DNA from: Paenalcaligenes sp035301625
GTDB lineage: Bacteria > Pseudomonadota > Gammaproteobacteria > Burkholderiales > Burkholderiaceae_B
Direction: 5' to 3'
Assembly (NCBI GenBank): GCA_035301625.1
Contig: DATGTW010000053.1
Location: forward strand, 1 to 15,162
DNA length: 15,162 bases
Shown: positions 6,990-15,069 of the stretch, in pieces
How the letters are laid out: each line of letters opens with the position of its first letter
Position numbering within the stretch: position 1 is the first letter of the stretch
Position numbers and translations under genes: made by a program
Notes under the pieces: generated by a model
What the model was told of the DNA's origin: nothing
The model's input: the letters and a program-made list of their open reading frames with translations, nothing else
Databases searched by the model: none

Positions 6990-7622
6990 TTAAGGGCCTA
7001 AACGTGTAATGGTCCAGCCGCCGTCTTTGTTGTCACTAAAGGCATAGCGATCATGTAGTCGGTCGGTGCGCCCTTGCCAAAATTCGATATATTCAGGCTG
7101 CAGGTAATACCCCCCCCAAAAGGGTGGACACTCGGGGTCAGCCCCCAGCAGTTGTGCGTAGTGCTCACTGCGTTCGCGCAAATCATCGCTGCTGATGGGT
7201 TTGCTCTGCGGCGAGGCCCAAGCATTGATTTTGGAAGATAAAGGGCGGCTGCGGAAATACGCCTGTGATTCGCTACGTGGAGTGCGTTTGACTGACCCTT
7301 CAAAGCGTACTTGGCGCTGCATCGTAGGCCAAAAGAATGACAAACAGGCTTTGCTGTTTTGGACAAGTTCCTGGCCTTTTCTAGATTCGTAATTCGAATA
7401 AAAGCATAAGCCATTAGCATCATAGCCCTTGAGCAGTACAATACGCGCGGTCGGTTGTCCCTCTTTGTTAACTGTGCTCAAGGTCATGGCTGTGGGTTCA
7501 GGTGCGTTGTTGTCCATGGCATCTTTGAGCCACTTATGAAATTGCTCTTTGGGGTCGTTGAGCAAATCTTTGTCAGGGAGCTGGTATTTGCCGTATTCGT
7601 TACGATAGTCAGCAAGGCTCAT
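6990..7622 (-). CDS. pdxH: Pyridoxine/pyridoxamine 5'-phosphate oxidase
   Basis: PdxH makes pyridoxal 5'-phosphate from PNP or PMP using FMN and oxygen. The 210-residue protein covers the whole family. It begins with the conserved MSLADYRNEYG region, then has ARIVLLKGYD (59-68), FYSNYESRKGQEL (74-86) and FFWPTMQRQVRFEG (96-109), which bind FMN and form the dimer. The C-terminal substrate/FMN signature FWQGRTDRLHDR (181-192) and the terminal WTITRLGP (203-210) are intact. It lies between the chaC-like gene (22 bases upstream) and the LhgO-like gene (3 bases downstream). Only a weak GGA-type ribosome binding site precedes the ATG. Frame, length and motifs leave no reasonable alternative. Confidence 0.97.
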   Translation of the reverse strand: MSLADYRNEYGKYQLPDKDLLNDPKEQFHKWLKDAMDNNAPEPTAMTLSTVNKEGQPTARIVLLKGYDANGLCFYSNYESRKGQELVQNSKACLSFFWPTMQRQVRFEGSVKRTPRSESQAYFRSRPLSSKINAWASPQSKPISSDDLRERSEHYAQLLGADPECPPFWGGYYLQPEYIEFWQGRTDRLHDRYAFSDNKDGGWTITRLGP

Positions 7623-7644
7623 GGTTGTTTCCGTAGTAGGGTAA

Positions 7645-8268
7645 TTAATTTAACTGATGCAGATTGAGATAATGGATCAAGCGGCTAAGTTTAGGGTCAT
7701 GGATGCCGCTTTCTTCGAGTGCACGGTGCGTCTCGAGCACATAGTCCAGGCAAGCGCCATTGACGCCATGGGCCTGACTGATGATATCGCGCTGTTGGAC
7801 CAGCGGGATCTGAGGCGCATAGGCAGGGCAATTGCGGCGCATGACAAAGGTCAGTGCAGTTACTTGTCCTTGGTCTGTCTCACAGTTTAGCCATTTGGGT
7901 ACGTACGAGCCACTGGGCATTTCGCGTTGCCAAAGGCGCGGGAAAATATCGCGTACCTGGTCATTAGGCAGTTGGTAGACTACGCCCTCACAACTGCCCC
8001 CGCGATCAAGGGCAAAGACCAAGCCCGGTAGCTCGGGGGTTCCGCGGTTGATGCGTGACCACAGGCATAAAGATCGGTGATACCCATGTAAAGTGGCTGG
8101 GCGCTGCGCGAGAGTTGGAAACTCGGGGCGCCAAATCAGCGAGGCATAGGCAAATACCCACAAAGGTTGTTGTGGATGCCACTGACGCAAGGTTTCATGC
8201 ATCGAATGATTGAGTTCAAGTTCGCTGAGACGACTAAAAGAGGCCGCAGAAGGGGGTTGTAAGTACAT
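7645..8268 (-). CDS. ChaC-like gamma-glutamylcyclotransferase
   Basis: This is a member of the ChaC family, which cleaves glutathione to 5-oxoproline and Cys-Gly in the cytosol. Of its 207 residues, the segment VFAYASLIWRP (38-48) is the substrate-binding loop (family form YGSLIW, here with Ala for the first Gly). HGYHRSLCLWS (61-71) follows, and the WQREM segment (113-117) carries the catalytic glutamate (Glu116). The C-terminal HGVNGACLDYVLET (167-180) matches bacterial ChaC. The N-terminus is unsure: the ATG at 8268 has no Shine-Dalgarno sequence, and an internal Met at residue 23 (8202) is the alternative, equally without one. It heads the chaC-pdxH-lhgO-like group and is divergent from tcdA with about 100 bases between starts. 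Confidence 0.88.
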   Translation of the reverse strand: MYLQPPSAASFSRLSELELNHSMHETLRQWHPQQPLWVFAYASLIWRPEFPTLAQRPATLHGYHRSLCLWSRINRGTPELPGLVFALDRGGSCEGVVYQLPNDQVRDIFPRLWQREMPSGSYVPKWLNCETDQGQVTALTFVMRRNCPAYAPQIPLVQQRDIISQAHGVNGACLDYVLETHRALEESGIHDPKLSRLIHYLNLHQLN

Positions 8269-8289
8269 AATGACTAAGCGTATGCTTGG

Positions 8290-8318
8290 TTTCCAAAGAT
8301 ATAGATTCTACCTAAAAT
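8290..8318 (+). promoter_or_regulatory. Possible promoter of tcdA
   Basis: TTTCCA (8290-8295) and TAAAAT (8313-8318) have a 17-base spacer and stand about 50 bases before the tcdA ATG in the AT-rich divergent gap. Match to consensus is only moderate (four of six in the -35 box). Confidence 0.3.
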
Positions 8319-8370
8319 TACCATACTGGGTGTGGGATGTGGTGCTGTTAATGGAGTTAATGAAAGAGTG

Positions 8371-9159
8371 ATGAGTAGTCATAAAGACAATGCACGCCGT
8401 TTTGATGGTTTGAACCGTTTGTTTGGCGATCAAAGTGTGCACAAATTGCAGCAAGCCCATGTGGTGGTGGCCGGGATTGGTGGCGTGGGCAGTTGGTGTG
8501 TGGAAACGTTAGCGCGCAGTGGCATTGGTGCCCTGACTTTGGTTGATATGGATATTGTTAGCGCTTCTAATATTAATCGGCAGCTACCCGCACTCGAGAG
8601 CACTTTGGGACGAAGCAAAATTGAGGTCATGGCAGAGCGTATTGACGAAATTAATCGCCATTGTCGTGTGCATTTGGTTGATGACTTTGTGACCACTGAA
8701 AATGCGGCCGCATTCTTTGCGGGTACCGAACAGGTAATCATTGATTGCACCGATGATCTCAATGCCAAAGTAGCTCTGGTTTTGGCGGCACGTGAACACA
8801 CTGATAAAAAATTATTAGTGTGTGGGGCTGCTGGAGGCAAACGCAACCCCATGACTTTAAAAGAGGGTGATCTATCTTTGGCAACGCATGATGCTTTATT
8901 ATCGCGGTTGCGACAACGCCTGCGCAAGCAACATGGGTGGCCAGCAGGCCCACGCAAAAGCAATCAGCGGCCAGCGAAAATGCATATCCATGCGTTTTGG
9001 TTTGCCGAGGAAACCGTGCTGCCGCCCGCCTGGGCTCAAGACGCAGACCCTTTGCAGGGATTGTCTTGCTCGGGTTATGGCTCCGCTATGAGTATGACAG
9101 CTACCATGGGTTTATTAGTTGCTCAACGGGCGATTGACCAAGTGCTTGTTTGTCCCTAA
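8371..9159 (+). CDS. tcdA: tRNA threonylcarbamoyladenosine dehydratase
   Basis: TcdA (also CsdL or YgdL), an E1-like ThiF-fold enzyme, uses ATP to cyclise t6A at position 37 of ANN-decoding tRNAs into ct6A. In the 262-residue form the adenylation domain starts with VVVAGIGGVGSWCVETLARSGIG (31-53, glycine-rich ATP loop), then TLVDMDIVSASNINRQ (56-71, with the family Asp and NxNRQ motif) and IIDCTDDL (123-130). RDPM-type loop residues appear as GGKRNPMTL (155-163), and the conserved C-terminal region GSAMSMTATMGLLVAQ (237-252) is present. The longest frame starts with a GTG at 8332 but adds 13 non-conserved residues; the ATG at 8371 gives the family N-terminus (RRFDGLNRLFG). Only AAAGAG close to that ATG can serve as a ribosome binding site. 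The gene converges on the long uvrA-type gene. Confidence 0.93.
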   Translation: MSSHKDNARRFDGLNRLFGDQSVHKLQQAHVVVAGIGGVGSWCVETLARSGIGALTLVDMDIVSASNINRQLPALESTLGRSKIEVMAERIDEINRHCRVHLVDDFVTTENAAAFFAGTEQVIIDCTDDLNAKVALVLAAREHTDKKLLVCGAAGGKRNPMTLKEGDLSLATHDALLSRLRQRLRKQHGWPAGPRKSNQRPAKMHIHAFWFAEETVLPPAWAQDADPLQGLSCSGYGSAMSMTATMGLLVAQRAIDQVLVCP

Positions 9160-9175
9160 GCGGGTCTCAGGTTAG

Positions 9176-9207
9176 CCCTAAGCGTAGACTGCTTAGAGGC
9201 TATTTTT
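9176..9207 (+). terminator. Probable terminator of tcdA
   Basis: CC-CTAAGC (9176-9183) pairs with GCTTAG-a-GG (9191-9199), eight pairs with one bulged A and a 7-base loop. After CTA comes a run of five Ts (9203-9207). The T-run lies inside the 3' end of the convergent uvrA-type gene. The 5' arm CCCTAAGCG is a second copy of the nine bases at 9154-9162 that span the tcdA stop. Confidence 0.5.
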
Positions 9208-12200
9208 CAGCGTTGCTATGATCTACCTCGTTTTCCGCGTTACCTTCTGTGCTTTCTTTTGCCTCGGTGTCTTCTTTCTTATCGGTGCTTTTAAGAACTG
9301 AGTCGTGGCGTGACAAAAAGCTCTGCAAGGCTTTCCCTGTATAGGACTGTCGTGTTGTCATTATTTTTTGCAGTGGGCCTTGAACCACAATATGACCGCC
9401 TGCGTCCCCGCCTTCGGGGCCCAAATCAATAATCCAATCGGCTTGGGCCATGATGTCAGGGTGGTGTTCAATGACCACAATGGTATGGCCCGCGTCACAC
9501 AGTCGATGCAAGACGTGCAGCAGTTTTTCTACGTCGGCCGTGGCCAGCCCTACGGTTGGCTCATCGAGTACGTATAAGGTGGGTGTGCTGTGTTGGACGG
9601 GCCCGCTGCGGGTTAGCCCTTCGTCAACACGTGCTTTGCTTAGCTCGGTGACCAGTTTCAGCCGTTGGGCCTCGCCACCAGATAATGTCGGTGAGGGCTG
9701 GCCAAGTGTGAGGTAGCCCAGACCAACGTCTTGCATCAGACGCAGGGGTTGCAGGATTCGTGGATGGGCCGAGAAAAAATCAACGGCTGTGTCCACATCC
9801 ATACGCAGGATTTCGCCGATATTTTTTCCCTGCCAATGAATGCCCAGTGTGTCCGGATTAAAGCGAAACCCGTGACAGCTGTCACAGGGCACCGCGATGT
9901 CTGGTAAAAAGCTCATTTCCATGGTTAGCATTCCGCGTCCACCGCATTGGTCGCAACGGCCTTGGCCAGTGTTAAAGGAAAACCGCGAGGCATTCCAGCC
10001 GCGCATGCGTGCTTCACGCGTTTGCGCAAACAGTCGGCGGATATGATCCCAAAAACCTACGTAGGTCGCTGGGCAAGAGCGTGGCGTCTTGCCAATGGGT
10101 GTTTGATCAACTTCCAGTACCCGTTCGAGTGATTCCCATCCTTGTAGGGAATCGCAGTTGTGCCATTTGGGTGCTGTGTTTGAGTTTGAATTAGCATCCT
10201 CTTTGTCGTTGGCTTTGTCATCGGCCTTGGTTTTGTTGTCTTTGTGTAATGCCATTTTGAGGTTTTTAAGTAAAACCTCATGGGCCAGACTTGATTTGCC
10301 AGAGCCCGATACCCCGGTGATGACGGTTAATCGTTGCAAGGGTAGTTGTGCATTGATGTCTTTGAGGTTGTGCGCACGGGCCCCGCGAATTTCTAGCTTG
10401 GGTTGTGTTTTTTCAATCGGGCGTCGGGCCGTGAGCGAGTGCTGAATAGGCGCACGTAGGTACTGTCCGGTCACGGATTCAGGGTGTGCGCGGATTTCAT
10501 CGACCGTACCACTGGCCACGATTTGACCGCCGCGTATACCTGCACCAGGCCCTAAGTCAATAATATGATCAGCGGCACAGATGGTGTCTTCGTCGTGCTC
10601 AACCACCACGAGGGTGTTGCCATGTGCTTGCAGGCGTTGTAGTGCTTGTAGCAAAATTTGGTTGTCACGGGGGTGCAAGCCAATGGTGGGCTCGTCCAGT
10701 ACGTAGCAGACACCCTGCAGGTTTGAGCCCAGTTGCGCGGCCAGGCGGATACGTTGCGCCTCGCCGCCAGACAAGGTTTGGGCCGAGCGATCCATGCCCA
10801 AATAACCTAACCCAACCGTAAGCAAGAAATGCAGCCGGTGCTCGATTTCATTAAAAATGTCACGCGCAATTTCTGCCTCGCGGCCTTGTCGGCTGAGGCC
10901 TGCAAAAAAGCTGCTGGCTTGTTGTACGGTCATGGCGGAAAGGGCTGCGATGGAGTGTTCTTGCCAAAAATAATTCAAGGCGACTGAATTCAGGCGCTGG
11001 CCTTGGCATTGGCCGCAAATATGGGCGTCTGCGCTGTGTTCATCATCCAACCACTTTTGCTCTTCACCTGTTTGTTCGGCATCAAAACCTTTGAGTTTCA
11101 GGCCTGTTCCATAGCATCCTTCGCACCACCCATAGCGCGAGTTATAAGAAAACAAGCGTGGATCGGGGGCAGGAAAGCTGCGCTGACACTGGGGGCACGA
11201 GCGGCTAACTGAATAATCCTCGATATGTTCACCAACCAGCACTTGTAGGTGTCCATGGCCGTATTCCAGCGCTTGTTGGATACCGTGACGCAGGTCTTGT
11301 TCTTGGTTGGGGTCAATCGTTAGTTGGGCTACTGGCAGTTCGATATAGTGATCTTTGTAACGCTCCAATCGTGGCCAATCACGCGTGCTTACCCAGTCGC
11401 CGTTAACGCGCAGTTGTGCGTAACCCTTGCTATTAGCCCATTGGGCTAGGTCGGTGTAGTAGCCTTTGCGGGCAACTACCAAGGGAGCCAATAAGGTAAT
11501 CTTTTGCCCGCCATAGTGTTGCAAGATATGAGCCAGTATTTGCTCGGGGCTTTGTGCTTCGACTTTGACTTGGCAATCGGGACAGTATTGGGTGGCTAAA
11601 TTTAAATAAAGCAGGCGTAAAAAATGATGGATTTCGGTCATGGTGCCCACTGTGGACTTATGACCACCACGACTGGTGCGCTGCTCAATTGCAACGGTAG
11701 GTGGAATTCCATAAATAGCATCCACATCAGGTTGTCCTGCCGGCTGTACTATCGAACGGGCATAGGCATTAAGAGACTCTAAAAAGCGGCGTTGCCCCTC
11801 ATTAAAAAGGATGTCAAAAGCTAAGGTGGATTTGCCCGAACCTGATACCCCTGTAATAACCGTAAATTGGTCACGCGGGATAGAGACTTGGATGTTTTTT
11901 AAATTGTGCTCACGAGCGTGGATGATTTCTATCGCCTGCGATGTGCTGTCATAACTGCGCGTAGGTGGCTCAGCAACTGCCAGGGCAACATCGGCTGAAG
12001 CTGGCATGGCAATCATATCGGTCTCATGGGCAGGACTAATTTCTGGACCACGAATTTCTTGCTGATACTCTCTGAGTGCGACTGCTGTAGGTGTTTGTCC
12101 CGTGGATTCCAGCGCCTGTGGAGCACACTCGGCGATGAGCTCTCCGCCTTGGTGTCCGCCTTTTGGCCCCAGCTCGAGGACCCAGTCAGCAGCTAAGATC

Positions 12201-14953
12201 ACATCTAAATTGTGCTCGATGACAACAACCGTGTGACCTGCCTGCATAAGGCTGCGGAATGCACTCATTAGCTTGGCAATATCATCGAAATGCAGTCCCG
12301 TGGTGGGCTCATCAAATAAAAACAGGCGTCCTTTTTTGACTAATCCTGCACTACGGGTGGGGCGTTTATTGGCCTCGGCGAGATAGCCCGCAAGCTTGAG
12401 CCGTTGGGCCTCGCCCCCCGATAGGGTGGGGACCGGTTGACCTAATTGCAGGTAACCTAGTCCTACATCAAGCAAAGGCGCAAGGACGCGTTGCACCTCT
12501 TGTAAGCCAGTGAAAAATTCAGCAGCCTCATCAATGGTCATGGCCAGTACGTCGGCGATAGAAGCTCGCTGGCCATGGTGTTCCAGGTGCACTTCGAGGA
12601 TTTCATGGCGATAGCGGCGTCCGTTGCAGTCCGGACAACGCAGATAAACATCCGAGAGGAATTGCATCTCGATATGCTCAAACCCTGAACCGCCGCAGCC
12701 GGGGCAGCGTCCATTACCGGTGTTAAAGCTAAAGGTTCCAGCAGTGTAGCCGCGCTCTTTCGCGAGTGCTGTACGTGCAAATAAACGACGAATGGGATCA
12801 AAAGCACCCACATAGCTGGCTGGGTTAGAACGGGCGGTACGTCCGATGGGACTTTGGTCGACAAAGAGCACCTCAGAAAACTGTTCGGCGCCCTCGAGAC
12901 TATCAAAGGTGCCCGGGGCCTCGGTGGCTTGGCCAAAGTGTTTAAGCAGTGCTGGGTAGAGCACATTTTCAATCAAGGTGGATTTACCCGAGCCTGATAC
13001 GCCGCAAATAGCTGTAAAACGGTCGACAGGAATACGCACATCAATGTTTTTCAAATTGTGGGCACGTACACCACGCAGGTACAGCGAGGGTGTCTCTTTT
13101 GTGACGGGCTGGTTAGGGTAGGCGGGGAGTTGTCGACGTCCTGCTAGATAATCCCCTGTGAGGGTATGGGCCGAGCGTAGGTTTGTGGGTGCACCATCAA
13201 AGAGTATTTGCCCGCCATCAGGACCTGGCCCAGGACCCATATCCAAAATACGATCGGCAGCCACCATGACCTGCGGATCGTGTTCGACCACGACCAGCGT
13301 GTTGCCATGAGCTTTCAGTCTTTTCATGGCGTCGATGACGCGGTGCATGTCTTGGGGGTGCAGTCCTATAGAGGGCTCATCCAATACGAACAAGGTGTTG
13401 ACCAGTGAGCTCCCCAAGGCGGTTGTTAAGTTAATGCGTTGTACCTCACCGCCGGATAAAGTGCGGCTTTGTCGATCCAAGTGTAAATAATCTACCCCGA
13501 CGCGACAAAGAAAATCCAAACGTGTTTGCACTTCAGACAAAATGAGTTCTAGTGCTGGGTCATCGCCATGACGCTGGGCAATATCCTCAAAAAAATCACG
13601 CAATTGCCCAATGGGTAAACGCATTAAATCATATAGATGTAAGCCAGGCAGGGCTGTCACTTGGTCTTGGGTCCAGTGACAACCGTGAGGGATAAAACGC
13701 TGATAAGGCTGAGGATCGCCACTGGCGTCTTGATCACCGATGCGCCAAAGTAGCGAGGTGGTTTTTAAGCGCGCGCCCAAACACTCGGTGCAGGGGGTGT
13801 AACTACGGTAATTAGACAGCATAACGCGGACATGCATGCGGTAGCTGCGTTTTTCTAAATAGTTAAAAAAACGTTGTACTCCATACCATTTGTCTTTGTT
13901 GCGTCGCTTCCAGTCGGGATCACCTTGGATGACCCACTCTTTTTCTTCTGCGGATAATTGGTTCCAGGGGGCGCTTAACCGTACACCGGCTGCAGGGGCC
14001 AGCGCTTCCATTTGTTTTTGGTGCTTTTTATTGCGCTCGGTATGCCAGGGACGAATGGCTCCTTCGAGCAGGCTTTTATTTTCATCGGGGATAACTAGGC
14101 CATAGTCAATGCCCATTACACGGCCAAAACCACGACAAGTCTCGCAAGCCCCTAACGGCGAGTTATAAGAAAAAGTGCTTTCATGTGCAGGGCTGTATTC
14201 TATATGGCAACGCGCGCAGTACAGGGAGGCTCGGAAATGCAGATGAGCAATTTCATTTCGTTCATCATCCAGGGCAAAAAGATGTAATTGATCGCGCCCA
14301 TGCATAAAGGCGGCTTCTAAGCCTTCGCTCAGGCGTGTTGAGTCAACCCGACTATAGCGAAAGCGGTCTTGGATGACATAGAGACCTTTGCTATCGTTAG
14401 CGGGCTCATAGGTACGGGTATATCCCTGTTGTTGTAAGTATTGCTGAATCTCTTCGGTGCTGAAATTATCCGGAATATCTATTTTGAAGCACAACACCCA
14501 GCGGGGGTCACCCAAGCGTTCGGATTCAGCGGCGAGCTGTTTAGCAATACTTTGAGGACTATCTGTACTGACCTCATGGCTGCATTGCTGGCAAAATAAT
14601 CGGCCCAAACGAGCATAGAATAGTTTTAAATAATCATTGAGCTCGGTCATGGTGCCCACAGAGCTGCGGGAATTGCGTATTGGATTAATTTGGTCAATAG
14701 CAATGGCAGGTAAAACGCCCTCAATACGATCGACTTGGGGTTTGTCCATTCGATCCAAAAACTGGCGGGCATAAGGGCTAAAGGTTTCTACATACCGACG
14801 TTGCCCTTCAGCATATAGGGTGTCAAAGGCCAATGAGCTTTTGCCCGATCCAGAAACCCCGGTGATGACGGTAATTTCCTGAGAATTAAAGTCTATATTG
14901 AGGTTTTTGAGGTTGTTTTGTTTCGCGCCAATGATGCGAATCGTATTAGTCAT
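9200..14953 (-). CDS. Tandem (double-length) UvrA-type excinuclease ATPase
   Basis: This 1917-residue protein is two UvrA-like units in one chain (about 1-960 and 1007-1880), twice the usual 940. Each unit has two ABC cassettes. Walker A GVSGSGKS is at 32-39, 651-658, 1035-1042 and 1547-1554; LSGGE at 499, 844, 1394 and 1757; Walker B Asp-Glu at 525, 881, 1420 and 1797; the switch His at 558, 914, 1453 and 1830. All are intact. Zinc-type CxxC pairs recur in both halves (246/249 with 270/273; 750/753 with 773/776; 1253/1256 with 1277/1280; 1667/1670 with 1690/1693; also 121/124, 388/391, 1124/1127, 1313/1316). UvrA is the damage-sensing dimer of nucleotide excision repair; here one polypeptide could supply the whole dimer. 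The usual GLH after Walker B is GLA in the fourth cassette (Ala1804). The C-terminal tail (about 1882-1917) is acidic. No Shine-Dalgarno precedes the ATG and no LexA box was seen upstream. Confidence 0.95.
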   Translation of the reverse strand: MTNTIRIIGAKQNNLKNLNIDFNSQEITVITGVSGSGKSSLAFDTLYAEGQRRYVETFSPYARQFLDRMDKPQVDRIEGVLPAIAIDQINPIRNSRSSVGTMTELNDYLKLFYARLGRLFCQQCSHEVSTDSPQSIAKQLAAESERLGDPRWVLCFKIDIPDNFSTEEIQQYLQQQGYTRTYEPANDSKGLYVIQDRFRYSRVDSTRLSEGLEAAFMHGRDQLHLFALDDERNEIAHLHFRASLYCARCHIEYSPAHESTFSYNSPLGACETCRGFGRVMGIDYGLVIPDENKSLLEGAIRPWHTERNKKHQKQMEALAPAAGVRLSAPWNQLSAEEKEWVIQGDPDWKRRNKDKWYGVQRFFNYLEKRSYRMHVRVMLSNYRSYTPCTECLGARLKTTSLLWRIGDQDASGDPQPYQRFIPHGCHWTQDQVTALPGLHLYDLMRLPIGQLRDFFEDIAQRHGDDPALELILSEVQTRLDFLCRVGVDYLHLDRQSRTLSGGEVQRINLTTALGSSLVNTLFVLDEPSIGLHPQDMHRVIDAMKRLKAHGNTLVVVEHDPQVMVAADRILDMGPGPGPDGGQILFDGAPTNLRSAHTLTGDYLAGRRQLPAYPNQPVTKETPSLYLRGVRAHNLKNIDVRIPVDRFTAICGVSGSGKSTLIENVLYPALLKHFGQATEAPGTFDSLEGAEQFSEVLFVDQSPIGRTARSNPASYVGAFDPIRRLFARTALAKERGYTAGTFSFNTGNGRCPGCGGSGFEHIEMQFLSDVYLRCPDCNGRRYRHEILEVHLEHHGQRASIADVLAMTIDEAAEFFTGLQEVQRVLAPLLDVGLGYLQLGQPVPTLSGGEAQRLKLAGYLAEANKRPTRSAGLVKKGRLFLFDEPTTGLHFDDIAKLMSAFRSLMQAGHTVVVIEHNLDVILAADWVLELGPKGGHQGGELIAECAPQALESTGQTPTAVALREYQQEIRGPEISPAHETDMIAMPASADVALAVAEPPTRSYDSTSQAIEIIHAREHNLKNIQVSIPRDQFTVITGVSGSGKSTLAFDILFNEGQRRFLESLNAYARSIVQPAGQPDVDAIYGIPPTVAIEQRTSRGGHKSTVGTMTEIHHFLRLLYLNLATQYCPDCQVKVEAQSPEQILAHILQHYGGQKITLLAPLVVARKGYYTDLAQWANSKGYAQLRVNGDWVSTRDWPRLERYKDHYIELPVAQLTIDPNQEQDLRHGIQQALEYGHGHLQVLVGEHIEDYSVSRSCPQCQRSFPAPDPRLFSYNSRYGWCEGCYGTGLKLKGFDAEQTGEEQKWLDDEHSADAHICGQCQGQRLNSVALNYFWQEHSIAALSAMTVQQASSFFAGLSRQGREAEIARDIFNEIEHRLHFLLTVGLGYLGMDRSAQTLSGGEAQRIRLAAQLGSNLQGVCYVLDEPTIGLHPRDNQILLQALQRLQAHGNTLVVVEHDEDTICAADHIIDLGPGAGIRGGQIVASGTVDEIRAHPESVTGQYLRAPIQHSLTARRPIEKTQPKLEIRGARAHNLKDINAQLPLQRLTVITGVSGSGKSSLAHEVLLKNLKMALHKDNKTKADDKANDKEDANSNSNTAPKWHNCDSLQGWESLERVLEVDQTPIGKTPRSCPATYVGFWDHIRRLFAQTREARMRGWNASRFSFNTGQGRCDQCGGRGMLTMEMSFLPDIAVPCDSCHGFRFNPDTLGIHWQGKNIGEILRMDVDTAVDFFSAHPRILQPLRLMQDVGLGYLTLGQPSPTLSGGEAQRLKLVTELSKARVDEGLTRSGPVQHSTPTLYVLDEPTVGLATADVEKLLHVLHRLCDAGHTIVVIEHHPDIMAQADWIIDLGPEGGDAGGHIVVQGPLQKIMTTRQSYTGKALQSFLSRHDSVLKSTDKKEDTEAKESTEGNAENEVDHSNAEK
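10201..10224. repeat. 12-bp imperfect tandem repeat inside the uvrA-type gene
   Basis: CTTTGTCGTTGG (10201-10212) is followed directly by CTTTGTCATCGG (10213-10224), ten of twelve identical. On the coding strand the copies encode ADDK and ANDK within a charged low-complexity insert (residues about 1566-1592) between Walker A and the next conserved block of the fourth cassette. It looks like slippage within an unstructured loop. Confidence 0.75.
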
Positions 14954-15021
14954 GCGGTAGCAGATGGTCTTGAATGATGAGCAGGAAAATGAGACGGGAC
15001 GATTTCACAAAGAAATAAGGC

Positions 15022-15027
15022 TATAAT
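15022..15027 (+). promoter_or_regulatory. Consensus -10 box before the right-edge gene
   Basis: TATAAT matches the sigma-70 -10 consensus and lies 48 bases before the ATG at 15070. No good -35 hexamer is found at 16-18 bases upstream; TTTCAC at 15003-15008 is only 13 bases away. It could be a promoter leaning on an activator. The surrounding AT-rich sequence may also hold a leftward promoter for the uvrA-type gene, but I could not define one. Confidence 0.45.
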
Positions 15028-15059
15028 ATACCTTTAATCGTTAACCTAATGGTATTACT

Positions 15060-15063
15060 GGAG
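15060..15063 (+). promoter_or_regulatory. Ribosome binding site of the right-edge gene
   Basis: GGAG stands six bases before the ATG at 15070, good spacing for a real translation start. Confidence 0.6.
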
Positions 15064-15069
15064 CATTTC

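Noticed and set aside
8351..8371. A six-codon upstream reading frame (ATGGAG...TGA) whose stop overlaps the tcdA ATG as TGATG.
   Set aside because: It has no convincing ribosome binding site and the peptide shows no attenuator-like codon run; a chance overlap is the simplest reading.
8430..8963. A 177-codon open frame on the minus strand opposite tcdA.
   Set aside because: It is antisense to a clear ThiF-family gene, its translation is low-quality (Ser/Arg/Thr/Cys-rich without domain signatures), and it has no supporting signals.
12538..12972. A 144-codon minus-strand frame within the UvrA-type gene.
   Set aside because: It is an alternative frame of the same strand inside a gene whose motifs are certain; the translation shows no recognisable family.
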